A stretch of 64,000 bases of DNA, taken from Clostridia bacterium. Lineage in GTDB: Bacteria > Bacillota > Clostridia > TANB77 > CAG-465. The stretch is from assembly GCA_029256705.1 (NCBI GenBank), contig JAQSXK010000003.1:62001-126000 (forward strand). Reading direction: 5' to 3'. Positions 7,500 through 17,167 of the stretch are shown piece by piece; positions within the stretch are counted from its first letter, which is position 1, and every line of letters begins with the position of its first letter. The notes beneath the pieces were generated by a model that saw nothing but the letters and a program-made list of their open reading frames with translations, was not told the origin of the DNA and did no database searches. The position numbers were made by a program, and so were the translations under genes.

Positions 7500-8762
7500 A
7501 TGAATGTAAATAAATTATTTAATATTTCAGAGAGAATAAGTAGAATATCTGATGAATGTGAAAGTCAGTTAAAAGATATATTCAAAGGTTTTGAATATAA
7601 TAGCTATGTTAATCAAGCTAAAATATTAAAGTCTTTTCAAGATAATAAAGTTGCTACTATGCATCTAGGAAGTAGTACAGGTTATGGTTATGGAGATGTT
7701 GGTAGAGAAATTATAGAAAAAATATATTCTGATGTTTTTGGTAGTGAAGATGCTTTAGTAAGGGTACAATTTGTAAATGGTACTCATGCTATTTCTACAG
7801 CTCTGTTTGCTTGTCTTAAACCAGGGGATGAACTCCTATATATAACAGGAAAACCTTATGATACTTTGGCGGAAACAATTGGAACAACTGAAAATACTAT
7901 GTCACTTATGAGTTATGGTGTTAGATACAATCATATAGATTTAAAAGATGGTATAGATTTTGATGAAGAAAGAATAATTAATCATATTAAAAATAATAAA
8001 GTAAAAATGGTTGCTATTCAAAGATCTAAAGGTTATGCTGTGAGAAAATCAATGAGAATATATCAAATTGAAAATATAATAAATAAAATAAAAGAGATAG
8101 ATAATAATATAATAATTATGGTAGATAATTGCTATGGTGAACTTGTAGAAGAATTAGAACCGACAAATGTTGGAGCGGATTTATGTTGTGGAAGTTTAAT
8201 TAAAAATTTAGGTGGAGGATTATGTGAAACAGGGGCATATATAGTTGGTAAAACTAAATATATAGAATTATGTGCTCAGAGACTAACATGCCCTGGAATT
8301 GGTAAGGAATGCGGTGCTACATTACATCAAAATAGAAATATTCTTCAAGGTTTATTTATTGCTCCTTCTGTTGTTTGTAATGCTTTGAAATCAATGACAT
8401 TTGCATCATGTATGTTTGAAAAATTAGGTTTTAATTCATACCCAAGTTATTCAGAAAAAAGAACGGATATAATTCAAGCAATACAATTTGAAAAAAAAGA
8501 GGAATTAGTTAAATTTATACAGGGTATACAAAAGGCAAGTCCGATAGATAGTCATGTTACACCATATCCTTGGGATATGCCAGGATATACTGATCAAGTT
8601 ATAATGGCAGCAGGTACTTTCATTGAAGGAGCATCTATTGAACTTTCGGCCGATTCTCCAATACGTTTGCCATATGTTGCATATATGCAAGGTGGTATAA
8701 CATATGAGTCAGCTAAGCTTGCTATTTTGATTGCCATTGAAAATATGTTAAAAGAGGATTAA
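7500..8762 (+). CDS. Methionine gamma-lyase family protein (YnbB / aluminium-resistance type)
   Basis: A 420-residue PLP-dependent fold-type I enzyme. The N-terminal region has the glycine-rich TGYGYGDVGR and the conserved VRVQFVNGTHAI segment. The PLP-binding Lys is likely K235 in CGSLIKNLGGG, downstream of the Asp in MVDNCYGELVEE. The family is named for similarity to methionine gamma-lyase and for an aluminium-resistance phenotype; its true substrate is not established. A GGTGAT site precedes the ATG. The FAD oxidoreductase gene begins 3 bp after its stop, so the two are probably cotranscribed. Confidence 0.88.
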   Translation: MNVNKLFNISERISRISDECESQLKDIFKGFEYNSYVNQAKILKSFQDNKVATMHLGSSTGYGYGDVGREIIEKIYSDVFGSEDALVRVQFVNGTHAISTALFACLKPGDELLYITGKPYDTLAETIGTTENTMSLMSYGVRYNHIDLKDGIDFDEERIINHIKNNKVKMVAIQRSKGYAVRKSMRIYQIENIINKIKEIDNNIIIMVDNCYGELVEELEPTNVGADLCCGSLIKNLGGGLCETGAYIVGKTKYIELCAQRLTCPGIGKECGATLHQNRNILQGLFIAPSVVCNALKSMTFASCMFEKLGFNSYPSYSEKRTDIIQAIQFEKKEELVKFIQGIQKASPIDSHVTPYPWDMPGYTDQVIMAAGTFIEGASIELSADSPIRLPYVAYMQGGITYESAKLAILIAIENMLKED

Positions 8763-8765
8763 ATT

Positions 8766-10019
8766 ATGAATGTGATAGTAATAGGTGGAGGTGCAGCTGG
8801 TATGATGGCTGCAATAATATCTGCTAGAGAAGGAAATAACGTTACTATATTAGAAAAAACAGGTGACGTTGGTAACAAAATTAAAATAACTGGAAAAGGT
8901 AGATGTAATTTAACTTTTGAAGGGGATTTTGAATATTTCAGTAAAAATATAGCTGTGAATAATAAGTTTATGTACAGCCCATATAGTAGTTTTTCAAATA
9001 AAGATACTATTAAATTTTTTAATGACTTAAATGTAAAAACAAAACTTGAAAGAGGTAATAGAATATTTTTAGAAAGTGATAATGCAGATGAAGCTGTAAT
9101 TGCACTTAGAAGTGAACTTAAAAAAAATAAAGTAAAAATAGTATACAATTCACAAGTTAAGAAAATAATAACAGATGATGATAAAATTAAATCTGTTCTT
9201 ATTGAAAATGGTGAGAAAATTGATTGTGATAAATGTATAATTGCAACAGGTGGAAAAAGTTATCCTAAAACAGGTAGTACTGGTGATGGATATACTTTAG
9301 CAAAAGACTTAGGACATAATATAATAGAAATTAAGCCTGCATTAGTGCCACTTAAGAGCAATGATAGTGTTTGTAAAGAGTTACAAGGGTTAACTTTAAA
9401 AAATGTTGAAATTAAAGTTATAGATGACAATAAGTGTATATATACAGATTTTGGTGAAATGCTATTTGCACATTTTGGTTTGACTGGTCCAATAATACTT
9501 AGTTCTAGTAGTAAAATTAATAGAGTTAAAGATTTGGAAACAAAGCTTAGAAACAAAAAAATATATATTAATATAGATCTCAAACCAGCACTTAGTTTGG
9601 AAGTTCTAGATAAGAGGCTTCAACGAGATTTTGAAAAATATACAAATAAAGAATTTAAAAATTCATTATCTGATTTATTTCCTCAAAAATTGATACCATA
9701 TATAATTAAAGAAAGTAAAATTAATGAAGATAAAAAAGTTCATCAAATAACAAGAGATGAAAGATTAAATTTATGTAATTTAATAAAAAATTTAAAAGTA
9801 AATATTGATAATTTAATGGGAATTGAAGTTGGGATTGTTACTTGTGGCGGTGTTTCTACTAAAGAAATAAATCCTAAAACAATGGAATCTAAATTAGTAA
9901 AGGGATTATATTTTGCTGGTGAAGTTATTGACATAGATGCATATACTGGTGGTTTTAACTTACAAATTGCCTTTTCTACAGGATATGTTGCAGGAAAGAA
10001 TTTTAATTGTGAAGAATAA
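8766..10019 (+). CDS. HI0933-family NAD(P)/FAD-dependent oxidoreductase
   Basis: A 417-residue flavoprotein. The dinucleotide-binding motif VIVIGGGAAGMMAAIISAREG begins at residue 3, followed by KTGDVGNKIKITGKGRCNLT, typical of the HI0933/YtfP/BaiN group. The C-terminal FAD contact GLYFAGEVIDIDAYTGGFNLQIAFSTGYVAG is complete. Members are widespread with poorly defined substrates; BaiN has been linked to bile acid reduction in Clostridium scindens, but that cannot be transferred here by sequence reading. Cotranscribed with the upstream PLP enzyme. Confidence 0.88.
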   Translation: MNVIVIGGGAAGMMAAIISAREGNNVTILEKTGDVGNKIKITGKGRCNLTFEGDFEYFSKNIAVNNKFMYSPYSSFSNKDTIKFFNDLNVKTKLERGNRIFLESDNADEAVIALRSELKKNKVKIVYNSQVKKIITDDDKIKSVLIENGEKIDCDKCIIATGGKSYPKTGSTGDGYTLAKDLGHNIIEIKPALVPLKSNDSVCKELQGLTLKNVEIKVIDDNKCIYTDFGEMLFAHFGLTGPIILSSSSKINRVKDLETKLRNKKIYINIDLKPALSLEVLDKRLQRDFEKYTNKEFKNSLSDLFPQKLIPYIIKESKINEDKKVHQITRDERLNLCNLIKNLKVNIDNLMGIEVGIVTCGGVSTKEINPKTMESKLVKGLYFAGEVIDIDAYTGGFNLQIAFSTGYVAGKNFNCEE

Positions 10020-10060
10020 ATGAAAAATGATATTTATGCAGTCTTTTTAGTAAAAAAATC

Positions 10061-10089
10061 TTGATTTATTATATAAATATTTGTATAAT
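10061..10089 (+). promoter_or_regulatory. Promoter of htrA
   Basis: TTGATT (10061-10066), 17 bp, TATAAT (10084-10089), about 50 bp before the start codon. Confidence 0.6.
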
Positions 10090-10140
10090 ATAATATGTAG
10101 ATAAGTGAAAAACATATTAAATTGAAGGGAGTTATATGAT

Positions 10141-11268
10141 ATGGATGAAAGAGTTTTTGTAAAAGAAAAAAGATCAAATTATATTCTAGTATCTATGATA
10201 ATTGTAGCACTTATAACTAGTATAGTATCTAGTGCGTTTACATATGTAATATTAGACAGTAGAGCAGATAAAAATGAAGCTACGGGAACTACTACGAATA
10301 CAAAATATGAGATAAAAGAAGTAGATAATCCAGTAGTAGCAATTGCTGAAAAATGTAGTCCCTCAATCGTTGGGGTCACAGTTAAATATGTTACTCAAAC
10401 GATGTTTGGGACTTTAGACGATGCAGGTTCTGAAGGTTCAGGAATTATTTATACCTCAGACGGTTATGTAATAACAAACTATCATGTTATAGCGTCAGCA
10501 TTAAATAATTCGACAGCAACTATTAGTGTTACACTTCCTAATGTAGAGGAAAGTATTGCAGCAACAATCGTAGGTTCAGATAAAGTGTCTGATTTAGCAT
10601 TACTTAAAATTGAAAAAACCGGATTAACTGCTGCAGAGCTAGGTAAATCATCAGATACTAAAGTTGGTGAACTTGCTGTAGCAATTGGAAATCCACTTGG
10701 TCAAAATTTTGCAGGTACCGTAACGGTAGGATATGTTTCTGCTGTAAATAGAAAAATAACAACTGAAGGTAGAACATATAACTTAATACAAACAGATGCC
10801 GCAATTAATTCTGGAAATAGTGGTGGCGCCTTAGTAAATAGTAAAGGTCAAGTAATAGGCATTAATAGTATTAAGGTTCAAGAAACTGGAGTTGAAGGTT
10901 TAGGATTTGCGCTTCCAATTGATGATGTAAAACCTATAATAGAACAATTACTTACAAATAAAAAAATATCAAGACCATATATAGGATTGTCAGGGTTTGC
11001 TTTGGACGCTAAGACTGCTGAAAAAAATAATTTAGTTGCAGGTGTTTATGTACAACAAGTGCTTGCTAATACACCAGCGCAAAAAGCAGGAATTAAAAAT
11101 GGTGATATAATAACTTCTATAGATGGTAAATCTGTTACTACTATGGAAGAATTAAATGAAATTAAAAACACTAAAAAAGTTGGAGATAAAGTTGTATTAA
11201 AGATATATAGACAAAAACAAACTGTTGATATTGAAATAATACTTGCGGAAGACACATCAGTAGAATAA
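10141..11268 (+). CDS. HtrA/DegP-like membrane-anchored serine protease with PDZ domain
   Basis: A 375-residue S1C protease for extracytoplasmic protein quality control. One uncleaved N-terminal helix (about 15-39) anchors it, with the protease outside. The catalytic triad is visible: H115 in TNYHVIA, D151 in SDLALLKI and S227 in NSGNSGGAL. A single PDZ domain (about 275-365) follows. The protein is shorter than Escherichia coli DegP and matches the Gram-positive HtrA layout. It has its own promoter and is followed by a very long hairpin. Confidence 0.93.
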   Translation: MDERVFVKEKRSNYILVSMIIVALITSIVSSAFTYVILDSRADKNEATGTTTNTKYEIKEVDNPVVAIAEKCSPSIVGVTVKYVTQTMFGTLDDAGSEGSGIIYTSDGYVITNYHVIASALNNSTATISVTLPNVEESIAATIVGSDKVSDLALLKIEKTGLTAAELGKSSDTKVGELAVAIGNPLGQNFAGTVTVGYVSAVNRKITTEGRTYNLIQTDAAINSGNSGGALVNSKGQVIGINSIKVQETGVEGLGFALPIDDVKPIIEQLLTNKKISRPYIGLSGFALDAKTAEKNNLVAGVYVQQVLANTPAQKAGIKNGDIITSIDGKSVTTMEELNEIKNTKKVGDKVVLKIYRQKQTVDIEIILAEDTSVE

Positions 11269-11300
11269 AACTCAAATATTAATAGCTTATTTTCAAAAAA

Positions 11301-11365
11301 TTAATATATAAAATTATATCATGTTGTAATTTTTTTTACAATGTGATATAATTTTATATATTAAT
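11301..11365. terminator. Very long hairpin between htrA and the next gene
   Basis: Arms 11301-11329 and 11337-11365 pair over 29 bp (two G-T pairs) around a 7-nt T-rich loop. It probably ends htrA transcription; the right arm also contains TGATATAAT (11344-11352), which could serve as a promoter -10 for the following gene. Confidence 0.6.
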
Positions 11366-11392
11366 GTATAAATTTGTAAAAAAGGAGGATAT

Positions 11393-11764
11393 ATGAATAA
11401 AATTAAAAATTTATTTGAATATATTGTAAGCAAAATAAATCAGATTATTGATATTGATAAAAAAACAAAAAACAATTTATTAAACGAAAAAATTGATTAC
11501 AGCAATCCGGTTACAAATAAAGTTGAATTTAAAAATCAAATATCACAGCAAGTGCAGAAAAATTATGTTAATGATAATGAAATAATACAACTCCAAAAGA
11601 GAGTGGAGAATAATGAAGTTTTACTAGATGAGTTAACAACTGAAGAATTATTAAAACTGAGTGAACTATATGATAATGATATTGAAAAATTAAAAGATCA
11701 ATTTGAATATGAAAAGAGTGAATTTAAAATTAGATACGAAAAGTATAAACAAGCTGGTAATTGA
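11393..11764 (+). CDS. Uncharacterised Asn/Lys-rich coiled-coil protein (123 aa)
   Basis: No family was recognised. Basic N-terminus, polar middle, and a predicted coiled coil from about residue 62 to 118 (LQKRVENNEVLLDEL...LKDQFEYEKSEFKI). AAAGGAGG precedes the start. Its stop overlaps the upstream extension of the DUF4116 gene, so the two are cotranscribed. No membrane segment or signal peptide. Confidence 0.6.
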   Translation: MNKIKNLFEYIVSKINQIIDIDKKTKNNLLNEKIDYSNPVTNKVEFKNQISQQVQKNYVNDNEIIQLQKRVENNEVLLDELTTEELLKLSELYDNDIEKLKDQFEYEKSEFKIRYEKYKQAGN

Positions 11765-11778
11765 AAGTAGGCGAGTAT

Positions 11779-13374
11779 ATGAAAATTGTATATGATAAAA
11801 AGGTAGCTATGGTTATGGTTTCAAAAGACGGATGTGAACTGAAACATTTAAGTAAGGAACTTAGAAATGATAAAGAAGTGGTTATTGCCGCAGCATATAA
11901 TAATGGGAGGTCTCTTATATATGCAAGCGAAGAATTGAAAAACGATAGGGAATTTTTGCTTTCAGAAATAAAAAAAGGTTATATTGATTATAAGTATATT
12001 AAAGATTTAAATGACAATATAAAAAATGATAAGGAAGCATCTATAGCAGCTATAATTTCGTATAAAAGAGATTTATTTCGTTCTCTTGGGTATGATTCGA
12101 AACATGATAAAGATGTAATATTAACTCAAGTAAAAACACATGGATACGTGAATATACCTGAAGATAATTTAGCTAACAAAGAAATAGTACATGCTATAGT
12201 AATGATAGATCCTTCTGTTATAAGATTATTAGATGTAAATTATAAAAATGATATTAATTTTGCTAAGATGGTTTTAGAAATGCATCCAAGTGCGATGGTA
12301 TTTTTTCCTAGACAAACTTTAGAAAATCCTGAAATTAATAATTTATTATATGATGAATCTGGATACAATAGATCAACGGGCTATGAAAAAAACGGATATA
12401 ATAGAGAATGGCTGAATGAGTCAGGTGAGCTTAAAAAAATATTTTCTAAATCAAATAGAAAATTTGAATCTAAACAAGATTATATTAATTTAGTTAATGA
12501 GTATTTGGAACTAAAAACAAGTAGGAAAGCTTTTTGTGAAAAAAACAATATAAGATTAGATGAATTTAATAGTTTATTAGCGGATATTTCTGTGGAAGAT
12601 GCTGGATTAAAAGAAGAGTTTAATAAAAGTGCTCAGAGGTCAGCTGAAGTATATATTCATCAAAGAAATAAATTAATTGAGTGTATTATATCTGGCGAAA
12701 AGAGTATATATGAATATGCAAAAAAATATTCATTTAAATATAAATTTCATGATTTACTAAAAAACTGTAAAAGTCACGAATTAAGTGAAAAATTGATGCT
12801 TAGGCTTTTAGATGGAATAAAAAGCAAAGAAATATCACCTAGTGATATGATAAATATGACATCTGATATAAAGTCTAGTAGTCGATATGAAGATGCTATC
12901 AAAGAGTATGATAACCTGATGATGAGTTGCAAACACAATAATAATATAAATAAAACTTATATTTCTTCAATGCATTCATTGAAAAATGAATTAGCAGTAT
13001 ATAAAGCAGGTTTTAATAAAGAGAAGTATTTAAGTTCTAATCCTACAGTTGGCAAAATTGTAGATGGAAAGTTTGATATGGTACAAGTAACCGAAGAACA
13101 TATAGAAAATGCAAAAAAGTATTTAAAACTTACAGGACAATATATATGCAATAAGACAGTTATGAATATAACTTCTAAATTTGCTACTGGGCAATTAAAT
13201 CCAGAAGAAGTATTTAAAGATTACACTGAAGAACAAAACCATTGTATTAAGGAATTAGTTGAACAACAAAAAGAAGAAAAAGATGATTTAAATAAGGATA
13301 TATCTGAAATCCAAGAATTAAATGATAAAATTAATAGTACGGTAGTTAAACGTTCAGATAAAGGCATAGAATAA
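11779..13374 (+). CDS. DUF4116-repeat protein
   Basis: A 531-residue protein. The first 160 or so residues are three or four copies of a 45- to 50-residue helical repeat of DUF4116 type (consensus near K-D-K-E-V-V-I-A-A...G-x-x-L-x-x-A-S-E-E-L-K-N-D). The remainder is helical and lacks a recognised domain. ATG at 11779 is preferred over TTG at 11761, which overlaps the upstream stop. DUF4116 repeats occur in large proteins of unknown role in gut Firmicutes and protists. No signal peptide; probably cytoplasmic. Confidence 0.7.
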   Translation: MKIVYDKKVAMVMVSKDGCELKHLSKELRNDKEVVIAAAYNNGRSLIYASEELKNDREFLLSEIKKGYIDYKYIKDLNDNIKNDKEASIAAIISYKRDLFRSLGYDSKHDKDVILTQVKTHGYVNIPEDNLANKEIVHAIVMIDPSVIRLLDVNYKNDINFAKMVLEMHPSAMVFFPRQTLENPEINNLLYDESGYNRSTGYEKNGYNREWLNESGELKKIFSKSNRKFESKQDYINLVNEYLELKTSRKAFCEKNNIRLDEFNSLLADISVEDAGLKEEFNKSAQRSAEVYIHQRNKLIECIISGEKSIYEYAKKYSFKYKFHDLLKNCKSHELSEKLMLRLLDGIKSKEISPSDMINMTSDIKSSSRYEDAIKEYDNLMMSCKHNNNINKTYISSMHSLKNELAVYKAGFNKEKYLSSNPTVGKIVDGKFDMVQVTEEHIENAKKYLKLTGQYICNKTVMNITSKFATGQLNPEEVFKDYTEEQNHCIKELVEQQKEEKDDLNKDISEIQELNDKINSTVVKRSDKGIE

Positions 13375-13402
13375 TAAATTAAAATTTATTTACTAAATAG
13401 AT

Positions 13403-13440
13403 ACAAAAAGGAAGAAATTTTTACATTTCTTCCTTTTTGT
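13403..13440. terminator. Convergent terminator between the DUF4116 gene and rpsT
   Basis: A perfect 16-bp stem, ACAAAAAGGAAGAAAT with ATTTCTTCCTTTTTGT, around a 6-nt loop. T-runs on both strands make it usable in both directions. Confidence 0.9.
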
Positions 13441-13481
13441 ATAAAAAAATCACCTATAACTAGAGGATCTTCTATATTAAA

Positions 13482-13736
13482 TTACTTTACTAATAATTTA
13501 GCTAAATTAGCTTTTTTTCTAGCTGCAGTATTCTTTGCAAGAACTCCTTTAGACCAAGCTTTATCTACTAAGCTAACAGCCGTAGTATATAATTCTTGTA
13601 CATTTTCTTTGTTTTCTTTAACAGCTGCTTCAAAAGATTTAACTGCTTCTTTGTAAGCTTTTTTAGTAACTTTATTTTGTGCAGTTTTAGTTTCTATAAT
13701 TTTAACTCTTTTTTTTGCTGATTTTATATTTGGCAT
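13482..13736 (-). CDS. rpsT: 30S ribosomal protein S20
   Basis: An 84-residue protein starting MPNIKSAKKRVK, the standard S20 N-terminus, with the basic helical body expected for binding the 5' domain of 16S rRNA. The start at 13736 is set by AGGGAGGTG just upstream on this strand; an earlier in-frame ATG at 13745 overlaps that site. Monocistronic, ending at a shared terminator. Confidence 0.95.
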   Translation of the reverse strand: MPNIKSAKKRVKIIETKTAQNKVTKKAYKEAVKSFEAAVKENKENVQELYTTAVSLVDKAWSKGVLAKNTAARKKANLAKLLVK

Positions 13737-13863
13737 TCGTAGCACCTCCCTATAATTGTAAGATTAAATTATTACTATAACATTTTAACATAAAAGTATT
13801 AAAAAATCAAGTTTTTATGTGAATTTAGTTAAAAATAGTTTATTATTTTTAACGTTGCGTGAA

Positions 13864-14550
13864 TTATAAGTTGTTTTTAACTATTTCATATATTTCATTA
13901 TGTATATCATCTATTTCTCTTAATTTACCATTTCTTACACATTCTACAATGTACCATCCTAATTTTTTAGCAAGATAATATCCAGAATTAGATGCATTTG
14001 TCAGATGATTAATATCAGTCTCATGAATATCCTTTTTTGATTCGTGAGTTATTTTATTTACTCTGTCTTTCATTAAAGATAGAGTGGATTCAATTGGTAT
14101 ATATAAAAAGAATATAGCTGTAGGTACGGGTAATTCTAAGTCATGATGTTCAAGGTTATAATTCCAGTCTGCAAACTCGCTTAATTTATCATAACTACCG
14201 CTTTGTCCTAAAACTTTACCACCTTGGTGTAATAAGTTAGAAGATACATATCTATCAAAAATTATAATTGTGCTATCGTCCTCATAATATTTTTGGATAT
14301 TTTCTTTATATGAAATATATCTATCTACTGCGTAGAATGTAGATGCAGCCTTTGCTGAAATATCATTTGGATTCCTTGATATATTTCCAGATAAATATTC
14401 CCTCACAGGACCAGAAGATAAATTTTCGTAATTTGGAAAAGAAGTTTTAAAACTAGATAATCCTTCAGACAGCAATCTGCTATACAATTTTTCTGTTTGA
14501 GTTTGTTTGCCACTTCCATCAGTTCCCTCAATAACAAATATTTTATTCAT
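13864..14550 (-). CDS. tmk: dTMP (thymidylate) kinase
   Basis: A 228-residue P-loop kinase. Walker A is EGTDGSGKQTQTEK near the N-terminus; FDRYVSSNLLHQGGK carries the DR(Y/H) nucleotide-binding motif; MKDRVNKITHESKKD fits the LID arginine region. It phosphorylates dTMP to dTDP. Length and divergence exceed those of the usual 200- to 210-residue bacterial Tmk, so related dNMP kinase specificities cannot be excluded. It is about 1 kb from the ThyX-like gene, on the opposite strand. Confidence 0.85.
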   Translation of the reverse strand: MNKIFVIEGTDGSGKQTQTEKLYSRLLSEGLSSFKTSFPNYENLSSGPVREYLSGNISRNPNDISAKAASTFYAVDRYISYKENIQKYYEDDSTIIIFDRYVSSNLLHQGGKVLGQSGSYDKLSEFADWNYNLEHHDLELPVPTAIFFLYIPIESTLSLMKDRVNKITHESKKDIHETDINHLTNASNSGYYLAKKLGWYIVECVRNGKLREIDDIHNEIYEIVKNNL

Positions 14551-14706
14551 AATAACCTCCTAATTATAAAAGTATTTTATCATAAAAAAAATAATATATC
14601 AATAGAAAATAAAAATAAAATTTTTAATTAAATATTTACATATTGTTAAAAAAATGATATAATTAAAAACAGTTTTTTGAAACAATACATAAATAAGGAG
14701 GCAAGC

Positions 14707-15438
14707 ATGTTACAAGAAATAATTAATAGTTATACACAATTTTTTTCGTGGGACATATTTCATCAAATAATTACCACACCTTCGAATTGGGGAGTTATCC
14801 TTTCACTCATGTTTTTAGAGGGGTTATTATCTGCAGATAATGCTCTTGTACTAGCAACTATTGTTAGTAATCTTAGAACTGAAAGGGAAAGAAAATTGGC
14901 GATATTTGCGGGTATGTGGGGAGCATATATTTTTAGATTTTTAATAATAGGATTTGGAGTATATTTAATACATTTTTGGTGGATTAAACTTCTAGGAGCG
15001 TTATATCTAATTTGGCTGTCTACGAAACACTTTTTCTTGACAGATAGTGAACAAAGTGAAACAAAAACCGGATCTAAATCTTTTTGGATGACTGTACTTC
15101 AAGTTGAAATGATGGATATAGCATTTAGTATTGATAGTGTATCAGCTGCATTTGGAATAAGTGAACAAGTATGGGTACTATTTTTAGGAGCGATTTTTGG
15201 GATATTAATGATGAGAGGAGTAGCTCAAATATTTGTTAAACTACTTGAAAAATATGCTGAACTTAAGACTACAGCTTATGTTCTTATAGGTATAATTGGA
15301 GTTAAAATGATGGCTTCAGTATTTGGTATACATCTTCCAGAGGGACTTTTCTTTTCAATTTTGGCATTAGTATTTCTTAGCACCTTTGCAATCCATTACT
15401 TTAAAACAAGAAATGTTAATGAGTATGATGAATTATAA
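14707..15438 (+). CDS. TerC family integral membrane protein
   Basis: A 243-residue protein with about seven membrane helices. Signature segments are FLEGLLSADNALVLATIVSNL and EMMDIAFSIDSVSAAFGIS, which hold the conserved acidic residues in the membrane. TerC proteins were linked to tellurite resistance; several Firmicute members export manganese during metallation of secreted enzymes. AAGGAGG sits 7 bp before ATG 14707; the in-frame TTG at 14677 is less likely. Confidence 0.9.
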   Translation: MLQEIINSYTQFFSWDIFHQIITTPSNWGVILSLMFLEGLLSADNALVLATIVSNLRTERERKLAIFAGMWGAYIFRFLIIGFGVYLIHFWWIKLLGALYLIWLSTKHFFLTDSEQSETKTGSKSFWMTVLQVEMMDIAFSIDSVSAAFGISEQVWVLFLGAIFGILMMRGVAQIFVKLLEKYAELKTTAYVLIGIIGVKMMASVFGIHLPEGLFFSILALVFLSTFAIHYFKTRNVNEYDEL

Positions 15439-15473
15439 TAAATATATATATTTTCAGAATAAGTAAAAAACTA

Positions 15474-15502
15474 TTGAATTATTTGTCATTTTTTGATATA
15501 CT
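15474..15502 (+). promoter_or_regulatory. Promoter of the ThyX-like gene
   Basis: TTGAAT (15474-15479), 17 bp, TATACT (15497-15502). Confidence 0.6.
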
Positions 15503-15532
15503 TTATGTGTAGGAAGAAAAGAGGTATTAGAT

Positions 15533-17008
15533 ATGTCAAATGATAACATGAAGGTAAAAATTTTTAATGTTACACCAGAATTAGAAAAAGTTTGTTCTGC
15601 AGCAGCAAGAATGTCTACAACAGAAGGTACGTGTACAGATGTATATGAGGGCATACATGATATAGAAGATGCAAGAAAAACACTTTCGAGAATTATACGT
15701 TTAGGACATGTTTCTGTTTTAGAACATGGATATTTTAATATAATGTTCGAAAATGTATCACTATTCTTCGAGCAATATTTAATCGAGCATAGAATTTCTG
15801 CGTATACAATAAAGTCAGGTAGATATGTAAATTTTAGTAAGGCTGGATGCTATGAACCAGAATTTAGGTATAATCAAGAGGTATCTAATGAAATAAAAAA
15901 TGAAGTAAAAAATGAATATATGAAATTTGTATCTGAATCATTTGAACTATATAAAAAACTTGTAGAAGATGGAGTAAAAGTAGAAGATGCTAGATTCATA
16001 CTTCCATACAGCCTTAAAACAAATATATATTGTTCTATGAATGCGAGAGAATTACTTCATCTTATATGGTCTATGTTATACGGTAGAGGAAAGAAATATT
16101 TAGAGTTAGTTGAAATAGGAAACTTACTTAAAGAACAATTAAATAATATAGCTCCGAGTATAGCAGAAAATTTAGAGAAAATAGAAAAAGGTACAGAAAA
16201 TAAAGAAGAAAAGTTAGATGAATTATTAGGTAAATCAGTTTTCAAAATAAATGAAGATAAAAACGAAAAATCACTTATAGAAATAATTGATATTACATCT
16301 AATCCTGAAGAGACTATTGCTATTTCTGCAATTATTAAAAATAAACAATGTAGTTTGGAAGAAGCTAAAAGAATTTTAGATAGCAATCCAGATATGACAT
16401 CTAAAATAATAGATATTATATTTGAAGATAAGAGAAAAAGAGAATTAGAACAAGTAAACATTACTTTTAGAATGAACGATATGCCTCTTATATTATTAAA
16501 GCATCAAGTTAGACATAGAATACAAAATATTAACATACCAACATTTACAGAAATATCTAATACTACAAGATATTCATATCCACCATCTATTCTTGAAAAA
16601 GGCGAGGAATACAAACAATTACTTTCGGATTTTTATGCTTCTGCTAATCAATTATACAAAAAATTTCAAGATTTAGGTATATATATAGAAGACTTAGTAT
16701 ATTTATTTTTACACGGTAAAAATGTAGATTTCATTACAACCATGAATGCTAGAATATTATATCATATATGTAATCTTAGAACTTGTAATAGAGCTCAATG
16801 GAAAATGAGAGAATATTACAGAGAATTATTAAATAAATTAATGGAACAATATCCGAATATATTTAAAAGATTTGGTCCTAATTGTTATACAAAAGGTTAT
16901 TGCCCTGAAGGAAAGCTAACTTGTGGTAAAATGGAGTTTGTTAAGCAAGATTTTGCATGGACTGCTCTTAGTATTGAAAATAGAATGAAAGAAATTAATA
17001 ATAAATAA
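15533..17008 (+). CDS. Double-domain ThyX-like (FAD-dependent thymidylate synthase) protein
   Basis: A 491-residue protein made of two ThyX-like units. Single ThyX proteins have about 220-250 residues and the signature RHRxxSxNExSxRY. Unit 1 (about 1-215) has a degenerate form, EHRISAYTIKSGRY (85-98). Unit 2 (about 300-491) has RHR (327-329) and, after a longer spacing, TEISNTTRY (339-347). ThyX makes dTMP from dUMP using FAD and methylenetetrahydrofolate. Neither unit has the perfect motif, so activity is uncertain; residues from the two units may build composite sites. It might supply dTMP to the nearby kinase. Confidence 0.75.
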   Translation: MSNDNMKVKIFNVTPELEKVCSAAARMSTTEGTCTDVYEGIHDIEDARKTLSRIIRLGHVSVLEHGYFNIMFENVSLFFEQYLIEHRISAYTIKSGRYVNFSKAGCYEPEFRYNQEVSNEIKNEVKNEYMKFVSESFELYKKLVEDGVKVEDARFILPYSLKTNIYCSMNARELLHLIWSMLYGRGKKYLELVEIGNLLKEQLNNIAPSIAENLEKIEKGTENKEEKLDELLGKSVFKINEDKNEKSLIEIIDITSNPEETIAISAIIKNKQCSLEEAKRILDSNPDMTSKIIDIIFEDKRKRELEQVNITFRMNDMPLILLKHQVRHRIQNINIPTFTEISNTTRYSYPPSILEKGEEYKQLLSDFYASANQLYKKFQDLGIYIEDLVYLFLHGKNVDFITTMNARILYHICNLRTCNRAQWKMREYYRELLNKLMEQYPNIFKRFGPNCYTKGYCPEGKLTCGKMEFVKQDFAWTALSIENRMKEINNK

Positions 17009-17016
17009 GTTACAAG

Positions 17017-17053
17017 AAGGTATCAAATCTAGTAAAATAGAATTGATACTTTT
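17017..17053 (+). terminator. Terminator after the ThyX-like gene
   Basis: AAGGTATCAA (17017-17026) pairs with TTGATACTTT (17043-17052), with one G-T pair. Confidence 0.7.
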
Positions 17054-17167
17054 AAAATATTAAGTAGAAATAATATGATAAAAATCAGTAAATACGGTGT
17101 TTATTTCATAAATATTTCAAAAAGAATAATTATTTTATGTAAAATGTTACTATTTTAATAAAAACAC

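Noticed and set aside
13864-17008. tmk and the ThyX-like gene as one operon
   Set aside because: They lie on opposite strands with TerC between them; proximity only.
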